Source of the DNA: Monosporascus cannonballus
Taxonomy: Eukaryota; Ascomycota; Sordariomycetes; Xylariales
Assembly: GCA_004154925.1 (NCBI GenBank)
Contig: QJNS01000702.1
Span: forward strand, 1 to 64,000
DNA length: 64,000 nt
Reading direction: 5' to 3'
Part shown: positions 11,451-24,589 of the stretch, one piece after another
How positions within the stretch are numbered: position 1 is the stretch's first letter
How the letters are laid out: each line of letters begins with the position of its first letter
The notes under the pieces: generated by a model
Databases searched by the model: none
What the model saw: only the letters and a program-made list of their open reading frames with translations
What the model was told of the DNA's origin: nothing
Position numbers and translations under genes: made by a program

Positions 11451-12784
11451 TTTTATTTTAAATTTGTTTTTTTTAAGCTTTTTTGAAATAAAATTTGCTT
11501 CCTTTTAAGGCTTGCCCTTATTTTTTTTAGTTTGGCTGCTAAAGCCCTTATTGTCATTTCGTTTACCGGTTCTTTTCTTTTCGAAGTACCGATCAAAGGT
11601 ACGATAGTCGGCAATAATAACTTTGTCGGTATATTTTGCAAAGGATTTTATTTTAAGTTTTATATATATTTCGTCCTTAACTTAAGGTTTTAAACCGTTA
11701 TAATAAAGATAAAATAACGTATTTTCGGGCAAATTTAAAATAATTATTAAACGGTTAAATTCGGTCGTATATTTAAATGTTAACTTAATTTATTAAAGGA
11801 AATAAAATTATTTAACTATATATTACTTCTTATTAAGATTTCCAAATAAGGCCCGTATTCGTTTTTCAAAATAACCGTATTTATTAAAAACATAATTAAT
11901 AAAATTTAAAAATTCCTTTAAATACTTTTTAAAATAATCCGTTAAAATAAGTTCGAATTATTTCCGAATTCGTCCGGTTAATAATTAAAAAATAGCTATT
12001 ATTTTTTAATAATTTTCCATCAAAAAATTTTCGTAAAACATAAAGTAAAGTCTGGCTTAAACCAAAAATTTATTAAGGTTTTTTAATTTATCGTAAAGCT
12101 TAAGGAAAGTTAATTTATAACCCTTAATATCTAATATTCCGTAATAACTAAAAAATAAAATAATTTTTTCCCGTATCCGGTTTACGCCGAACAATAATAA
12201 AATCGAAATTTTTTTTAATATTTATCTTATGTCTAACGAAAGTGGTCGGTAACCAGCCCCTTAGTTTCGTCCCTTTAAAAAGCCAAATTATAAAAAAGCC
12301 GGTTTTTTTTCTTTAGTAAACCGAATATTTTCTTTTTTTAGGCTTTTAACCTTTTGGGCCAAAAAATCCAATTATCTTTTTATAATAAGTTCTTTTTTTT
12401 AGTTAAACGCTTTAATATCTTTTTTTTTGTTTTTTAACCGGATATTTTTCTTTTTTTTTATTTATTTTATTTTTTTATACCTTAATTATTTCCCTTATGG
12501 ATAAAGGTTATTATTGGGATTAAAAGGAAAAAAGGCCTTTTTAAAATCTAATAATAAGGGATGCCATATTATTTATTAATTAAAAAACTTTTTTAATAAG
12601 TAATAAATCGTTTAATTTTATTATTAATCTTTTATTAACTAATAACGGGAATCGGATATATTATTTATTTTTTAAATGTTATCCTATATTATTGTTTGTA
12701 TTAAATTCAAAAAAGCTTATACCTAATTAAGTTTTAAATTATTCGTTAGCTATTAATTAAAAAATTATTAAAATATAACGAATT

Positions 12785-13205
12785 TATTATATATCTACCT
12801 AAAAATATAAGTAATATCCGAAAAAAAATCTTAATTTACAAATAATAATAAGGCGAAAAATAATTTAATATATTCGTTAAAAAAATTTCAAAATATTTTT
12901 TTCTTAATTAAAAAACAGTATAATTACTTTTAATTAAAAACTTAAATTAATAATTAAAGAACAAAAAACTAAATAAATAATTATTTACATAAAAAACCTA
13001 AACTTTATATATCTTTCTTATCCTTTATGTTTCTTATGGTCTTTGGGAATCTCGAAAAACCATGGTATCTATTGTCCACGAATCTCCTGGTATCTCTGGA
13101 AATTAACAGAAACCCGAGGTTTATCCGATGGAAGGTGGAGATCCCAAGCGTCTCCAACTTCCTGGGCCTCCTTTGGGCCTAGTGGAATCCCTTCTGAACG
13201 TAACA
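12785..13205 (-). repeat. 5' LTR of element Q
   Basis: Partner of 5959-6378. The stretch 13040-13205 is clearly less mutated than the element body (G+C-rich words such as ggtggagatccc and tccaacttcctgggcc remain). The short + frame here (from 13043) is LTR sequence, not a gene. Confidence 0.9.
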
Positions 13206-13592
13206 GAATTACTACAATAAAATTGGCTTTTTTATTTTAATAATTAAAAATAACGATATTTAATTTTAACGATAATATTATTTAGTTATCGGTAATTAGT
13301 TATAAGTCGTAAGTTGTTATTTTTTAAACACGACAAATATAAACTATTTTATCAGTAATCTTTTTAAAAATTAATTTATAATTTTATTTATTACATTTTA
13401 ATAATTTCGGTGTTAACTGCTGTTAAAAGGTTATTAATATTTATAATATTATAGTAATTTACTCATTAGTTTCTTAAATTCTTTGGGTTTTAATTTTACG
13501 TTATTATTTAATTACTTAAATTTTGCTTTAATTATAATGATGATATATCGTATTTTCGCGTTATATTTTATTTTTATTAGGTATTTGAATAA
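13206..13592 (-). mobile_element. Element G, internal fragment to the right of Q
   Basis: Continues the pol sequence interrupted at 5958. It aligns with 61590-62030 of element E and 17310-17715 of element H (for example the attatcggtaattagttataag block). It stops abruptly at 13592 where the LTR of H begins. The rest of G's upstream gag-pol is not seen next to it. Confidence 0.65.
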
Positions 13593-14006
13593 TATAGCGG
13601 CGAAGAGATTAACCAAGTATTAAATCCTTGTCGTACGAGTTTATATTGATAGAAATATCGTGGCAATGTAAGTAATTATATTATTATAATTGCGTTTCGC
13701 AATACTAAAGATATTTCCAATAACGAATTATTATTGTAAGCTATTAATATCTAAATTATGAAAATAACAAACGTATATATCTTATTTATGGTTTAATTTA
13801 TTCGTCCTAGCTTAAGGTTATTTTTGTTATTAAATTTCTTTAATCTTTTTTAAACAATTTTCAAACTTAGCGAGCTTAAACTTTCTAGGCCAATAAGTTA
13901 CATTAAGCCTTTTTAAGCTAGTTATATAACTTTTGCTTTTAGTTAGCGTTATGCTCTAAAAGGGCTCGATTGTCCATTTACCAGCTAAACCTGTTAATTT
14001 ATAACG
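13593..14006 (-). repeat. 3' LTR of element H
   Basis: Starts tatagcgg and ends ttataacg. It carries the group hallmark (about 13620-13670) taaatccttgtcgtacgag plus atcgtggcaatgtaagtaat, the same block seen in the LTRs at 28900, 36438, 48615 and 58143. Its distal half differs from the G-type LTRs, so it belongs to another subfamily. No matching 5-bp target copy was found. Confidence 0.75.
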
Positions 14007-14168
14007 CGATTCTCTTTTTCCATAGACTTTTGTTTCTAAAAACCAACTTTTTTATTTGTTAAATTTGCAATAATTTATTTCCTTTATATTTATTATGTCG
14101 AATTGCATTGAAAATTTTAGTTTTCGCCAATATATTTACATTTTAATTTTTTTTTAAAACGTATTAAC

Positions 14169-14664
14169 ATGTTTGGTTTTATTATATTATTAGCTTTTTT
14201 GTATTTTCGTTACAAATCCGAAAGAAAAACTTATAAAACTTATTACAATTCGAGAAAATATTGGCGTTATATTAAATACGAGCCCTTTTCTAATTCCTTT
14301 TTGATTTTTTAGAGTTTACGTATAAAAGTTTATTATTAAAAAACGCTTAAAGTTAAAAAAGCAGAAAACCGAGAGGAAAATATTTAAAGTCTAATAATAT
14401 CGAAATAAAATATTTGGTCGCTTAAGTTCTTTGCGAAAATACTTTTTTTTCGCCATCGTAATATCGAAATATTTTACAGAAATATTTAAGATGCGAATAT
14501 AATATAAGAATTTAAACGCTTAAAAAAGAAGCAGTAATATTGATAAATCGTAATCGTAACGGTTATGTTAATGCAAATTACGGACCAGGTCGATTAGTTC
14601 GGTATCGAGATTATTAATTCATTATTTGTTAACTCGAACGTTGCCGTTATTGTTTGTAAAAATT
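14169..14664 (+). pseudogene. Antisense accessory ORF of element H, zinc-cluster-like (decayed)
   Basis: On the + strand, opposite to pol, between the 3' LTR and the chromodomain end. From 14202 the frame reads LYFRYKSERKTYKTYYNSRK then YWRY. Tyr codons TAT/TAC at 14202, 14211, 14232, 14259 and 14268 give the spacing x2, x6, x8, x2. These are the positions of Cys or Tyr in the E copy, and TGT/TGC become TAT/TAC by RIP. A sixth cysteine position is unclear. Further on, EFKRLKKEAVI is the charged helical part. The start at 14169 is uncertain; it may lie further upstream. Confidence 0.55.
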
Positions 14665-17600
14665 CCGTAATAGGCATTAAGCGTTTATAAAACCTTTTAC
14701 AGACTTCCAGATATTCTCGGAATTTGGGTAATTTCTCCCTTTAATGAGGTATTAAATAAATCCGTTTTCTTTTTAATATATTAAAGCTTTTTCTTATTTT
14801 GTATATGGTTTCGGTTTCTGCTTTTAAGTTATTCTATTCCGAATAAACTTTAATAATATCCGTTATTAATTTAAATAAGATAATACAAAAGATGCGATGA
14901 ACATTAATCATTAATAAATAATGAAATTAATAAATAATTGTTAAAATATTTGTAATAGTTTTATATAAATTAATATATTTGAAATTTCGGTTTTTGTTTT
15001 GGTCTTTTCTAAATATCTTTTGTAACTAAGTAAATTATTGCCTTTTTTTCGAAAGTTAATGTTTTATCTTTTTTAATTATAACGTTTCCTTTTTAAATTA
15101 CGTACGAGGTTTAATTTTATCCTTAATTTATAATATAATTATTTAAATTCTTTCGATAGCAGTATTATTTTAATGTTAATAAATTCGTTATATGCGTTTT
15201 TATTATTATTAAGTATAAATCAAAGTTTATGTTAAATAAAGTAGTTTAAATATTTCTACAATAACTGGTGTTATATAGTATATATGTAATAAGTTATTTT
15301 TTAATTCAGTTCTCTTATACGTAATTAATATAATATTATATATACGTTTCTAACATGTAATTTAATCAGTTTATTTTCGTATTCGTTTAAAGTATAATTA
15401 TGTTAAATATTTTGTAATTTAAATTAATTCATCTTATAATATTTTGTCAAAATTTTGAATTAAATATAGTTTTTTATCGAAATTGAGTTTGTGAAATAAT
15501 CCGTATATATTAAAAATATGTTTGAATAAGATATATATTATTTATTCGATATATCTATTTTTTAATATACAAAACAATGAAAAGATCGTAAGTCAATTAA
15601 CCATAACGAAAATATTATCGTAATACATTTCTATTACTTGTTTTCTAATAATGCAAATTCAATGACAAATTTATAGTAATTACCCTTTAAAGTTCTTTTT
15701 AGACTTAATAATAATTAGAATATTTTTATAAGCTTTATAACGTTATATTTTAGTTTTATTATAAAAGTTGTATTAATATCGAAATTTTCAAATTATTGAT
15801 TTTAATTTTCTTTTAAAAAATAATATATATGATAAAATCGTTTTAAGGTTTTATTAATCCTTGGATATTTATAGGTTTAGTATTCTAATGTGTATTGTGT
15901 TGTGTTTATTTGGTGTTTTTTGAGTCCTATAGCTTGTTTGAATTGTTGTTTTCTAATAGATTATTGTTATATTTTTTCGATTTCTTGATTTATATCATAA
16001 GGTATAATCTGTATTATCGTATTTTAATGTAACTATAGATATTTCTTTCTAAAATGACGTCGAAAATAATATAATGAATTGTAACTTATTTTTCTTCGAA
16101 GTTTTGTCATTTGTTTAATGTATTCGTTTTATCGTTTTCTGAAAACTTTTTATAAATAATAACGAAATCGCAATTCGCCAATCTTTTTTTACAAATTATA
16201 ATTATTATCTCGTAAAGGTTCTGGTTATAATAAAACGAATAAGGATTTACTAAACGTCTATAAATTTTAATTTAATAAAAACTTCTTTTAAGATAATACT
16301 TAAACTTTCGAAAAGTCACAATAATAGCTCTAAATTCCTTATATGAAATAATGTAATTAAATTCGGCTTTTTTAACTTATATAAAAAATGCAATAGAATG
16401 TAATTTGTCTTAATTATCTCGCTATCTAACTACTACGTTTAACCCATAGTCCGAAATATCGGTTTTTAGCTTAACGGAACTTGCTAAATGGTACAAAATT
16501 AACATCAGCTCGTTAATAATCACATTTTTAATTTTCTGAAATGTTTTTGCCGTTTATGGCGTCCGTTTAAATTCTTTTTTTTCTCGGTTAGATTGGTTAG
16601 ATATTATAGCCTTGTTCTATCGTAACAGCTGCAGTACGTCTACAGCTGTAAGCACTAGGATGATTGCCACAATTGCGATCATTCAACTGATCTTTTGCCT
16701 CGGTGGCGTAATAGTATAGTGCAGCCATAACATCAGGGGTATAACAATTTTGTTAAAGTTCCGAATAAACTTCCTATAGTAATTAACAAATCCAAGAAAT
16801 ATCTATACCTGTTTAATTATGGTTAAAGTTTGCTATTCTACAATTGCGGCAATTTATTTAGAATCCACATTGATATATCTTTGGATAATGATATATTCTA
16901 GATATTTCAGTTCGTATTAATAAAATTTATTTCTTTACATTAATTTATAATTTAACGTCTTATGAAACTGAAAAGAATTTTTAACCGTATTTTACATATA
17001 TGGTTTTTAATTTCAACTGAATAAAATAGTCGTTAAGAAAATATATGAGAAAAATATGGAGGTATTTGTATAACATATAATTTATTATGCGGTAAAAAAT
17101 ACTAATATGTTCGTAAATCTTATTACATCAATCACATAGTGAAATAATTTATATTTCGTTTTAAAAGCTATTTTTAATTTGTATCTTTTTTTAATTTTAA
17201 TAACGTTTTATATATATTCAAAATTAAGTAATATAAATTATAAAATTATATAGAACTAAGTTTTTATTTTAATAATTAAAGATAATAGTATTTGGTTTTT
17301 ACAAGTAATATTATATAATTATCGATAATTTATTATATACCGCAATTTCCTATTTTTCTCAAGTATAAAAAATTAAGGTACTTTACAAATAATTTCGAAA
17401 ATCGAATTTATCCTTTTTATAACCGATCCTTAACATATTTTTTAAGTCTGTATAATTTATTTCGATTAAAGTTCTACATCTGGTAAAACATTATAAATAA
17501 ACCTTTGTAAGATTATGTTATAATTTTATTCGTTATATTTTAATTATTTCATCTTTAATATTCTTTAAAACATCTTATATTTGGAATCATATAAAAACAT

Positions 17601-20047
17601 ATTAATTAATATTCTTTTATCTTTTAGAGCGGTTTTTTTAAATTATCATTTAATGACACAAATTTACTTTAATAATAATAATAATGGGTTGTGGTTTTCA
17701 GTACGACTTTGGTATATTTTACTCTTTTACGTAAATATATATTTATTGCATTTTTATACATTTTTGTCTCGTTATTTTCGATAAAATATTAAAGTTTCGC
17801 TTTTTTAAAAATTTACTTAAAAATGAAATATAAAATAAATTTTACTTCGCTAATTTCACTAATAATTAAAATTCCATATTAATATAATTATAATATTTCT
17901 AAACTCATATACTAATATTTAAATAAAATAATATCGAAATTTATTATCTAAAATCCGTTTTGAAAAAAGCTTTCGAAATAATTAACTCTGAGTTTAATTT
18001 TTACTTTACAGTAAACGAACTTTAGTTTTCTTTATTTCTCACGATATAAAATTTTAATTTACGTTTCTATAATTATTAAAATTTATAAATCCTTTAATAT
18101 AATATATATTCTATTCAGATTTTCGTAATCAATTATTACGATATATTAATAGATTTTCATTTATATATCCAAATTATTAAAGTTGTTAATTAGTTTTATT
18201 ATTGCGTTTTAAACCTTTTTTAAGTCTTTTTAAAATCTTTCTTATTTTCGTTATTTTACAGCGTTTTTAGAAATCGCTTTCTTAAAATTCGTTTTCTAAT
18301 TTATTTTGCTTTATTAATATTATTATATATAATATATTAAATTATTAGATTCATTATATTTACCGCCGCGTTTAGTTTTCGAATTATATGAATGATCTTT
18401 AATGTTATTATACCGTTCCTTTTTATTAAATAACTAATATACTTATTTATTTTATATTATTTCATTTTATTATATCGTTATTACTTTTCTATATTTTTCG
18501 TGTAAAAATACGACCTTTTGCTTTAAAACCTTGCTTTTTTGAAGTTTATAATAAATATTAATTAAAAGTAAAAATTTATAATCCGTTTTTGGTAATACTT
18601 TTTAACGATATAATTAAACTAACCTCTTTTGCCGAACAATAATTATATTAATCGTAAATAGAAAAAAGATATTTGTATAAATATTACTTCTTTTTTGGCT
18701 AACTGTATAAAACTATTCGTTTGTCGATATCGTCTTAAAAAATTAAAAATTCGTAAATATCGATATTATCGCTTATTTACTTTAATATTTTGGGTTTCAT
18801 TAAGAAAATGAAAATCTTTTTTATATGTACGTATAATAGGTTAATAAATAAATTTTTTTTTCGTTATAGGTTAAATACTTTCGCGGCCAATAATATATAA
18901 TATACATATTACCGTATCTATTTAGTATTCTAAAGCAAATAAATTCTATATAAGCTTAATACTTTTTAATTATTTTTCAAGCTGTTGTACTATTATTGGC
19001 ATATTATTGACGCTAATTTCTTAACTTTTTATATCTCGTTTCGAAATTTCTATTTTAATAAATTTAATTCGTATTAAGTTTAAATTATCTTCATAAACCT
19101 ATTATTATTTTCGCAGTTCTTTTTTCAAAAAACGTTTAAATACGGATATTTAATTATCTTATTGCGATTTTAAAGTGCTTTATATTTAAACGCGTCATAT
19201 CTAATATTTTTGTAATTAAAATATTTAATTTCATTATAATTCTTTTGGAAAAAATGTTAAGTTTTAAAAGTTTTAATGCGGAACAATAAAAGATAAAAAA
19301 CATATTTTACTTTTTCGCTTAATTGTACTTAATTTAATTAAATTATAAAATTTATTACCTTTGTTTTTGTTATATTTTTAAAAATGATTAACTATCGCTT
19401 TTAATTTCTTTATAATATATTTATTTAACGTAACTGAAGTTTTATCCTCTGTAATTCAATTTCTATATTAATATCTTTATTTTGAAAAATGCATTAATAA
19501 AAGCGTTAATTATATAATTTCTTTATCACGCCTTAAATATAATACTTTTAAAAAGAATTAAGGATTCAAAATTATTTTTTTCATGGTTATTCAAAGGTCA
19601 ATTATAAATTAAATAGTTTGTAATCCATATTGCGGAAATTATCGCGCATTTTATTTTTATCATTAATATATAGAAATGAATATATTAATAAATTTTTCTA
19701 TCCAACTTTTCTATTTCAAAGTAATCATATATAACGTATTTAGTTTTGTCTGCAGTATTTGTAATTAAATATGTTTTTACGACCAAATTGAAATTTATTA
19801 GTGTATTAAAAATGACAAGTCGAAAGTAAATACGTATTTAAATTAGAAAAATCTGAAAATTACGTTTTTTATATAGCTCTAGTTTATGGAGCTGTATTTT
19901 AAGAAAAGTATTTTTTATAAATTCAAGAACTTTAATCGAATTAATAACTTATTAAATTTACGCTTTAAAATATCGAATCCTAGCTTAAAACTTTTAAATA
20001 AGTTTTTTTCAATATTAATTAATTTTTTACTAATATTAAATAACATA

Positions 20048-20095
20048 TTACACAAACTCGCGATTCAAACAACCTCGCGATTTATTTTTTGGCAC
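20048..20095. repeat. Left terminal inverted repeat of the pogo element
   Basis: Begins TTACACAAACTCGCGATT and continues AAACAACCTCGCGATTTATTT. The word CTCGCGATT occurs twice, 17 bp apart. It pairs with the reverse complement of 21868-21914 with mostly C/T and G/A differences. Confidence 0.88.
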
Positions 20096-20639
20096 GTCGC
20101 AATAGCAAATTCAAATTAATCAACTATAACATATAAAATTAATTTAAACTAATCGCATTTTTTATCGCTAGTCGCCTTTATATCATTTTCGCAAATACGC
20201 GTATTATGTTCGAGCTTGCCGCAAACGCCATATTTCCGTTCTTTGTCTAAGCCCTTTTAAGACGATTATCTTTAACCGTTACTAGCTGCCATTATATATT
20301 ACCATTTTCCTTCGTAACTATAAAAGTTTGTATTTTTTTTGTACAATAAATATCTTTCTTTTTTAAACCCGTTTATTTTTAACCTTCCAGTATTTATTGA
20401 GAATATAATTCGTTTTACGCCAATAACTGTTTGTTTTTTTTCTAAAAAAGCAACTTTATATAAAAGTATTAAATTCTTTTTATTAAAAAATTAACCGATT
20501 TAATTATTTTTGTTGACGAGTTATCTTAATAGTTTTTAATTTTTTTCTTTTTACAAATAACGTCCTCGTCAAACCGCTTTAATAATATTTCTAAGCGTGT
20601 TCATAAGTGGGAAAATAACGGAATTGGCAGAAATAAACG

Positions 20640-21876
20640 GCGAAATAATTGATATAAGTATAACTAGAACTATTAATTCGAAAAAAAAAACGATAAAAAT
20701 CGCATAAAGTAAATCCTATTTTTACAAATCCTCATTTGATATTATCGGTCGTTATAGCAGCTTCAAATACGTCGCGAGAACTGGCGATAAAAATTTCTTT
20801 AGTAATATAAATAATATGCCGCCGCATAAAACCTTTTATATAATACGAATACGTACGTTTCAATACGAAAAAATAGAATATGTTAAAAAGTTAAACCAGA
20901 TAAAAGGAATAAATAACTATATAAAATATAATAATATCGTTAATTTAACAGTACTTTCCGAATTCGATTAAATACCAATTTTCGTAAATATCGAAAACAA
21001 AAATATTTTTGGGCCTTTTAATATATGTTTTAATATATTTATTACAATAGTTAATTTATTTTAAACCCAGTTTATTTATTATTTAACCGTTTCAGTTTAT
21101 AACAAATCTTTAATCGGATAAAAATAGGTTATTAACCAACTAATAAAAAAGGAGTTTTTTCCAAGTAAGGATAATAAATAAAGATGAAGCTTAACTTTAA
21201 AGGTTAACGGCTTATATTACCGTAAATTGTTCTCGATTTCTTATTAGGCTTATCGAAATCTTTTACGTTTTTTAATATTAATATTAATTATGCTTATTAT
21301 TGTAAAAAACCTTATTAAAAACCTCGTTTTATCAAATCTATAAAAATCCCTTTTTGCGATACCGTATTTTACGATTATAACCCGGATAAACTTATATTAT
21401 TTCTGAAATATATTTAGATTTTTATATAAAACCGTTTGATAATTTATTTTTTGATTTAATTGCGTTTCGAATTTTTCTTACCGTTTAATAAAGTTAAACA
21501 CTTAATTAACCCTAATGGGTTCCGTAATATATTACGCAAGCAGCAAATTGGCCATATTTTTAACGTACTAAGGGCGAATAAGAAATATTCGCGCATTTAG
21601 ATTAAAAATCCGTTCGACGATCGATTTCTTTTCGGTCGGCGTCAATTTTCGCAAATTAAGGATAATATCGGTTCGGTCGCGTTTATTATAATATCGGGCT
21701 TTTAAGGTTATTTTAACGATATCGTATATCGTATTAAGCTTTTTATAACTAAGTTCAGGGGTAAGTCTTTTCGTTTGAACGGCTAAATTAATTTTTGTTT
21801 GTTTTATAAAACGTTCCATATTATTAATATTAAATAATACAAATTTAAAGTTTGTAATCGGAATATGACTAAACAA
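20640..21876 (-). pseudogene. Pogo-type transposase (broken)
   Basis: The open frame begins at 21876, but the likelier start is the internal Met at about 21819 (MERFIKQTKINLAVQ), because 21876 lies almost inside the terminal repeat. Order of domains: an N-terminal helix-turn-helix of the psq type; a CENP-B/Tc5-like HTH (RKLTPTEKKSIVERIFNLNA, then MANLLLA and ITEPIRV, then VFNFIKR); KYGIAKRDFYRFDKTRFLI, holding the first catalytic Asp of the DDE nuclease; and the C-terminal block RRHIIYITKEIFIASSRDVF, EAAITTDNIK, GFVKIGF. After a clean 102-residue start the frame is broken by TAA/TAG codons at former Gln/Trp positions, so it is dead. Such transposases cut and paste DNA at TA. Confidence 0.88.
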
Positions 21877-21914
21877 ATAAGTCGCGAATTTGTTTAAGTC
21901 GTAAACTTGTGTAA
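21868..21914. repeat. Right terminal inverted repeat of the pogo element
   Basis: Reverse complement begins TTACACAAGTTTACGACTT and continues AAACAAATTCGCGACTTATTT, the partner of 20048-20095. Confidence 0.88.
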
Positions 21915-21963
21915 TACGATTTTATTTAAATTTTAGCGATATTAATAAACAAATATTTATACT

Positions 21964-22105
21964 TATAATATTTAAAGATATAATTATGTTTTAAACCTAA
22001 ATCGTACGGATTTATATTAATAAAATTATTATAAATTTTGAAATAATATATAACTTAATTATAGTACGAATCATTATTATATAAATTAAAGTAATAATAA
22101 ACGTA
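21964..22105 (-). repeat. 5' LTR of element G, first part (split by element P)
   Basis: Carries the LTR hallmark taaacctaaatcgtacgga and tttatattaataaaattatt. It continues at 27692 after the P insertion; joined, it aligns with the LTR at 2500-2975. The start (tataatattt) is the RIP-altered LTR end. Confidence 0.65.
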
Positions 22106-22295
22106 TATTACAGGCTAAAGCCTATTGGGCAGCTCGGGCTTACGGAACGAACTCCTTAGCCCAAATTTACCCATATATATATAGGGAGCAGCTATTTCGC
22201 TGGTAGCTAGCTATTTCCTCTTTTCTCTCCTTATCTTAAATATAAACCTTTATTAGGCCGTATTTCCGTTTAACTTACGTATCGTACCCGTTATA
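22106..22295 (+). repeat. 5' LTR of element P
   Basis: 190 bp. Starts TATTACAGGC where the partner has TGTTATAGGC, and ends CGTTATA where the partner has CGTCATA. All differences at the ends are RIP-type, so the original ends were very likely TG...CA. Both keep gctggtagctagctatttc. Confidence 0.93.
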
Positions 22296-24589
22296 TATAT
22301 TTAAGGTTACAACTTATTACAGCTTTTAGGAAATTAAATAAAAGCAAAACGTTTCCCAAAGATATCCTAATTATGAATAATAAGCTAAAAAAGGTTTTAT
22401 AACGAAATAATTACAAAGTAATTTAATTAACGAAACTATAAGCGAATTTACGGCATTAATTTTATCCGGAACCATTAAGAAAAACTTATAATATTAATCG
22501 TTTATAAATATATTTTAAAAATTTAATATATAATAAAGAAACTTTACCAAATTGGTTTTTAGCCGTAACAAAATAATAAATAATTTGCTTAACCGGATAA
22601 CAGAAATAAAAATTTTTTTTTTACGAAAGCAGAAACAAAAAGCCTTTATAAAATAAAACCCGTTTCGCCAAGGATTCACGGTCGGCCTGCCGTTTAATAA
22701 CGTATTTGCAAAAATGAATTATAAGCTTATAAAATAATTTTCGTAAAATAGGAAACAAAAACAATCCGTTCGTTTTTTGCTATATTTCGTACGAAAACTA
22801 AAAAAAACCGATTTATTGCCGGTTTTTTTATAATAACATATTTAAATATTATAATATCTGTATTTATCGAAAAATGATTATAACTTAATTATTAATTCGA
22901 AATAAAAAAATTACGAAAAAATTTTAATATTAATAATTTGTTTATATAAAAAATAACTCGAAAATAAATAAGCGGTATAATCGGTTAAGGAATAATTATA
23001 ACGCATAAAGTAAGACAATAATTAACGGTTTTAAAATGATTTATTAAAATTTAAATTTAAATTAATCGAATATAAAATTTTAATATAACCCTTAACAACT
23101 AAGGTAATTTCTTTAAATGCTAATATTAATACGTAATTTTACAATATATTAATTACGAAAAATATGTTTTATAATAATTATAATTATGAAGTACATTAAG
23201 TAAAAAAAATAATTAATCGTTTAAATATTTTATTTAATTATTATATAAATAAAAATTAATAACTTAATATTCTGATCAAAAACATAAAATAATTAATTAA
23301 TGATAATATATCTGTTAAATTAATAAACCGGCTTAAATAATAAATATTTAAAAAGATATGTTTATAACGGACGTTATATAATTAATTATATTAATTTCCA
23401 AATTTATAAACTAATAACGGGATAATTAAAGGAATTATTCCAAAGGTAATTTAGAATAAAATTCGAATAACCGGCCTTATACGAAATAAAAGTTTTTAAA
23501 AAAAAACATTATTTCAGTTACGCCGTTACGAATTTATTTAAATTAAAAATACCCCAAATACAAACTTATAAAACGGCCTCGTTCAGCTAGGACGGAGATT
23601 ACGGTAACGGGCTTACGAAATACCGTTAACGGGGATAGCGGTTCGGATAACGAAAATTTAAAAAAATAACCTTTATCAAAAGTCGCTAATAAGAAAAAAC
23701 GTAATAAAAGAAAATTTACAAAAGATTAATAATAAATCAAATAATACCTTTTTTATATTAAACGCCTGTTTTAATAATACCATATATAAAAATGTCTTAA
23801 TCGATAATAAATATATTTATTATTCCGTGTTTAATTAATAATTAATCCGCCTTTTAAAAATATAATATATACCTATTAAATTTCGTCGGTTAAAATTGGC
23901 GAAAAATAACAAATTTATAATAACCGGAATTCGAAAAATTATTTACGTTAACGTAAATTTAAATGGCCGCCCAAACCAAATTTGGGGATACGTAATTAAA
24001 TTTTTATTTTACTTCCTTATTTTAAAACATTTTTAAATAAAATAAAAAATATCGTATACGAAATAAAATAATGGTTTATCCGTTTCGCAAATAATATTAC
24101 CGCGCCCATATTACGCAAAAAAAATTAACTTAATAAGGAATTTAAAAACCGCCTAAAAAGGCGGTTATAAAAATATAAAAAGACCCGCTTAATGGCAGTT
24201 ATACCCTTTACGGCAATAACACGGCAAAACCACCGCAAAAAAAAACCGGAATATAATTATTCGTAATTTTTATAAAAAGTATTAATAAGGCTTTAAAGGT
24301 AAAACCGTATTTAATTTTTAAAAATATAATGGATTTTTTTAAACAAAATACGGAAATTGCGAAACCTTTTTATAAATAACGAAAATTCGTTATTATTACC
24401 TTATTATAATAATAATAATAATGTAACGATAAACTTAAAAATACATATTTCGGGTTAAAAAAATAGTCCCATAAGGATTTTTGTACGGGATATTAAAAAA
24501 GGAATTATTAATTTTACGTAAAATATTTATAAACTTATTCGACAAAAATTATATTCGGGCTAATAATTCCCTTATAAAAACCCCCGTAT

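Larger units (their letters stand above)
5959..13205 (-). mobile_element. Element Q, complete Ty3/gypsy chromovirus (RIP-degraded)
   Basis: 7247 bp with LTRs of 420 and 421 bp. The flanking 5-bp target copies are gaacc (5954-5958) and gaatt (13206-13210), identical apart from two C-to-T changes of RIP type. Domains run on the minus strand in order: Gag with a CCHC knuckle (about 11430), reverse transcriptase (9060-9500), then integrase C-terminus plus chromodomain (7090-7422). Reverse transcriptase precedes integrase, which makes it Ty3/gypsy. Stops and missense changes rule out function. It is inserted in element G, whose sequence matches related copies on both sides of the break. Confidence 0.9.
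13593..20047 (-). mobile_element. Element H, Ty3/gypsy chromovirus (RIP-degraded, chimeric 5' end)
   Basis: A minus-strand LTR (13593-14006) is followed by about 6 kb of internal sequence, close to the full internal length of element C. The chromodomain-side region lies near 14670-14760. The reverse transcriptase box reads IFLIYFLNDYF near 17035-17075. Gag lies further right, up to the pogo insertion at 20048 and a 47-bp remnant at 21917-21963. No LTR matching 13593-14006 closes it on the right; instead the next LTR (21964) is of the G type. I infer recombination between H and G. Confidence 0.7.
20048..21914 (-). mobile_element. Fot1/pogo-type (Tc1/mariner) DNA transposon, complete but RIP-degraded
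   Basis: 1867 bp between TA dinucleotides (20046-20047 and 21915-21916), the target duplication of this superfamily. Terminal inverted repeats of about 45 bp start TTACACAA at both ends and contain two spaced copies of a CGCGA-type word, as expected for a two-site transposase binding end. The transposase reads on the minus strand. Size and structure match Fot1/pogo elements of ascomycetes. It is inserted near the gag end of the H/G chimera. Confidence 0.92.

Noticed and set aside
13043..13240. 65-codon frame on the + strand
   Set aside because: Lies in the less-mutated part of the 5' LTR of Q; the same DNA in the partner LTR is not open.
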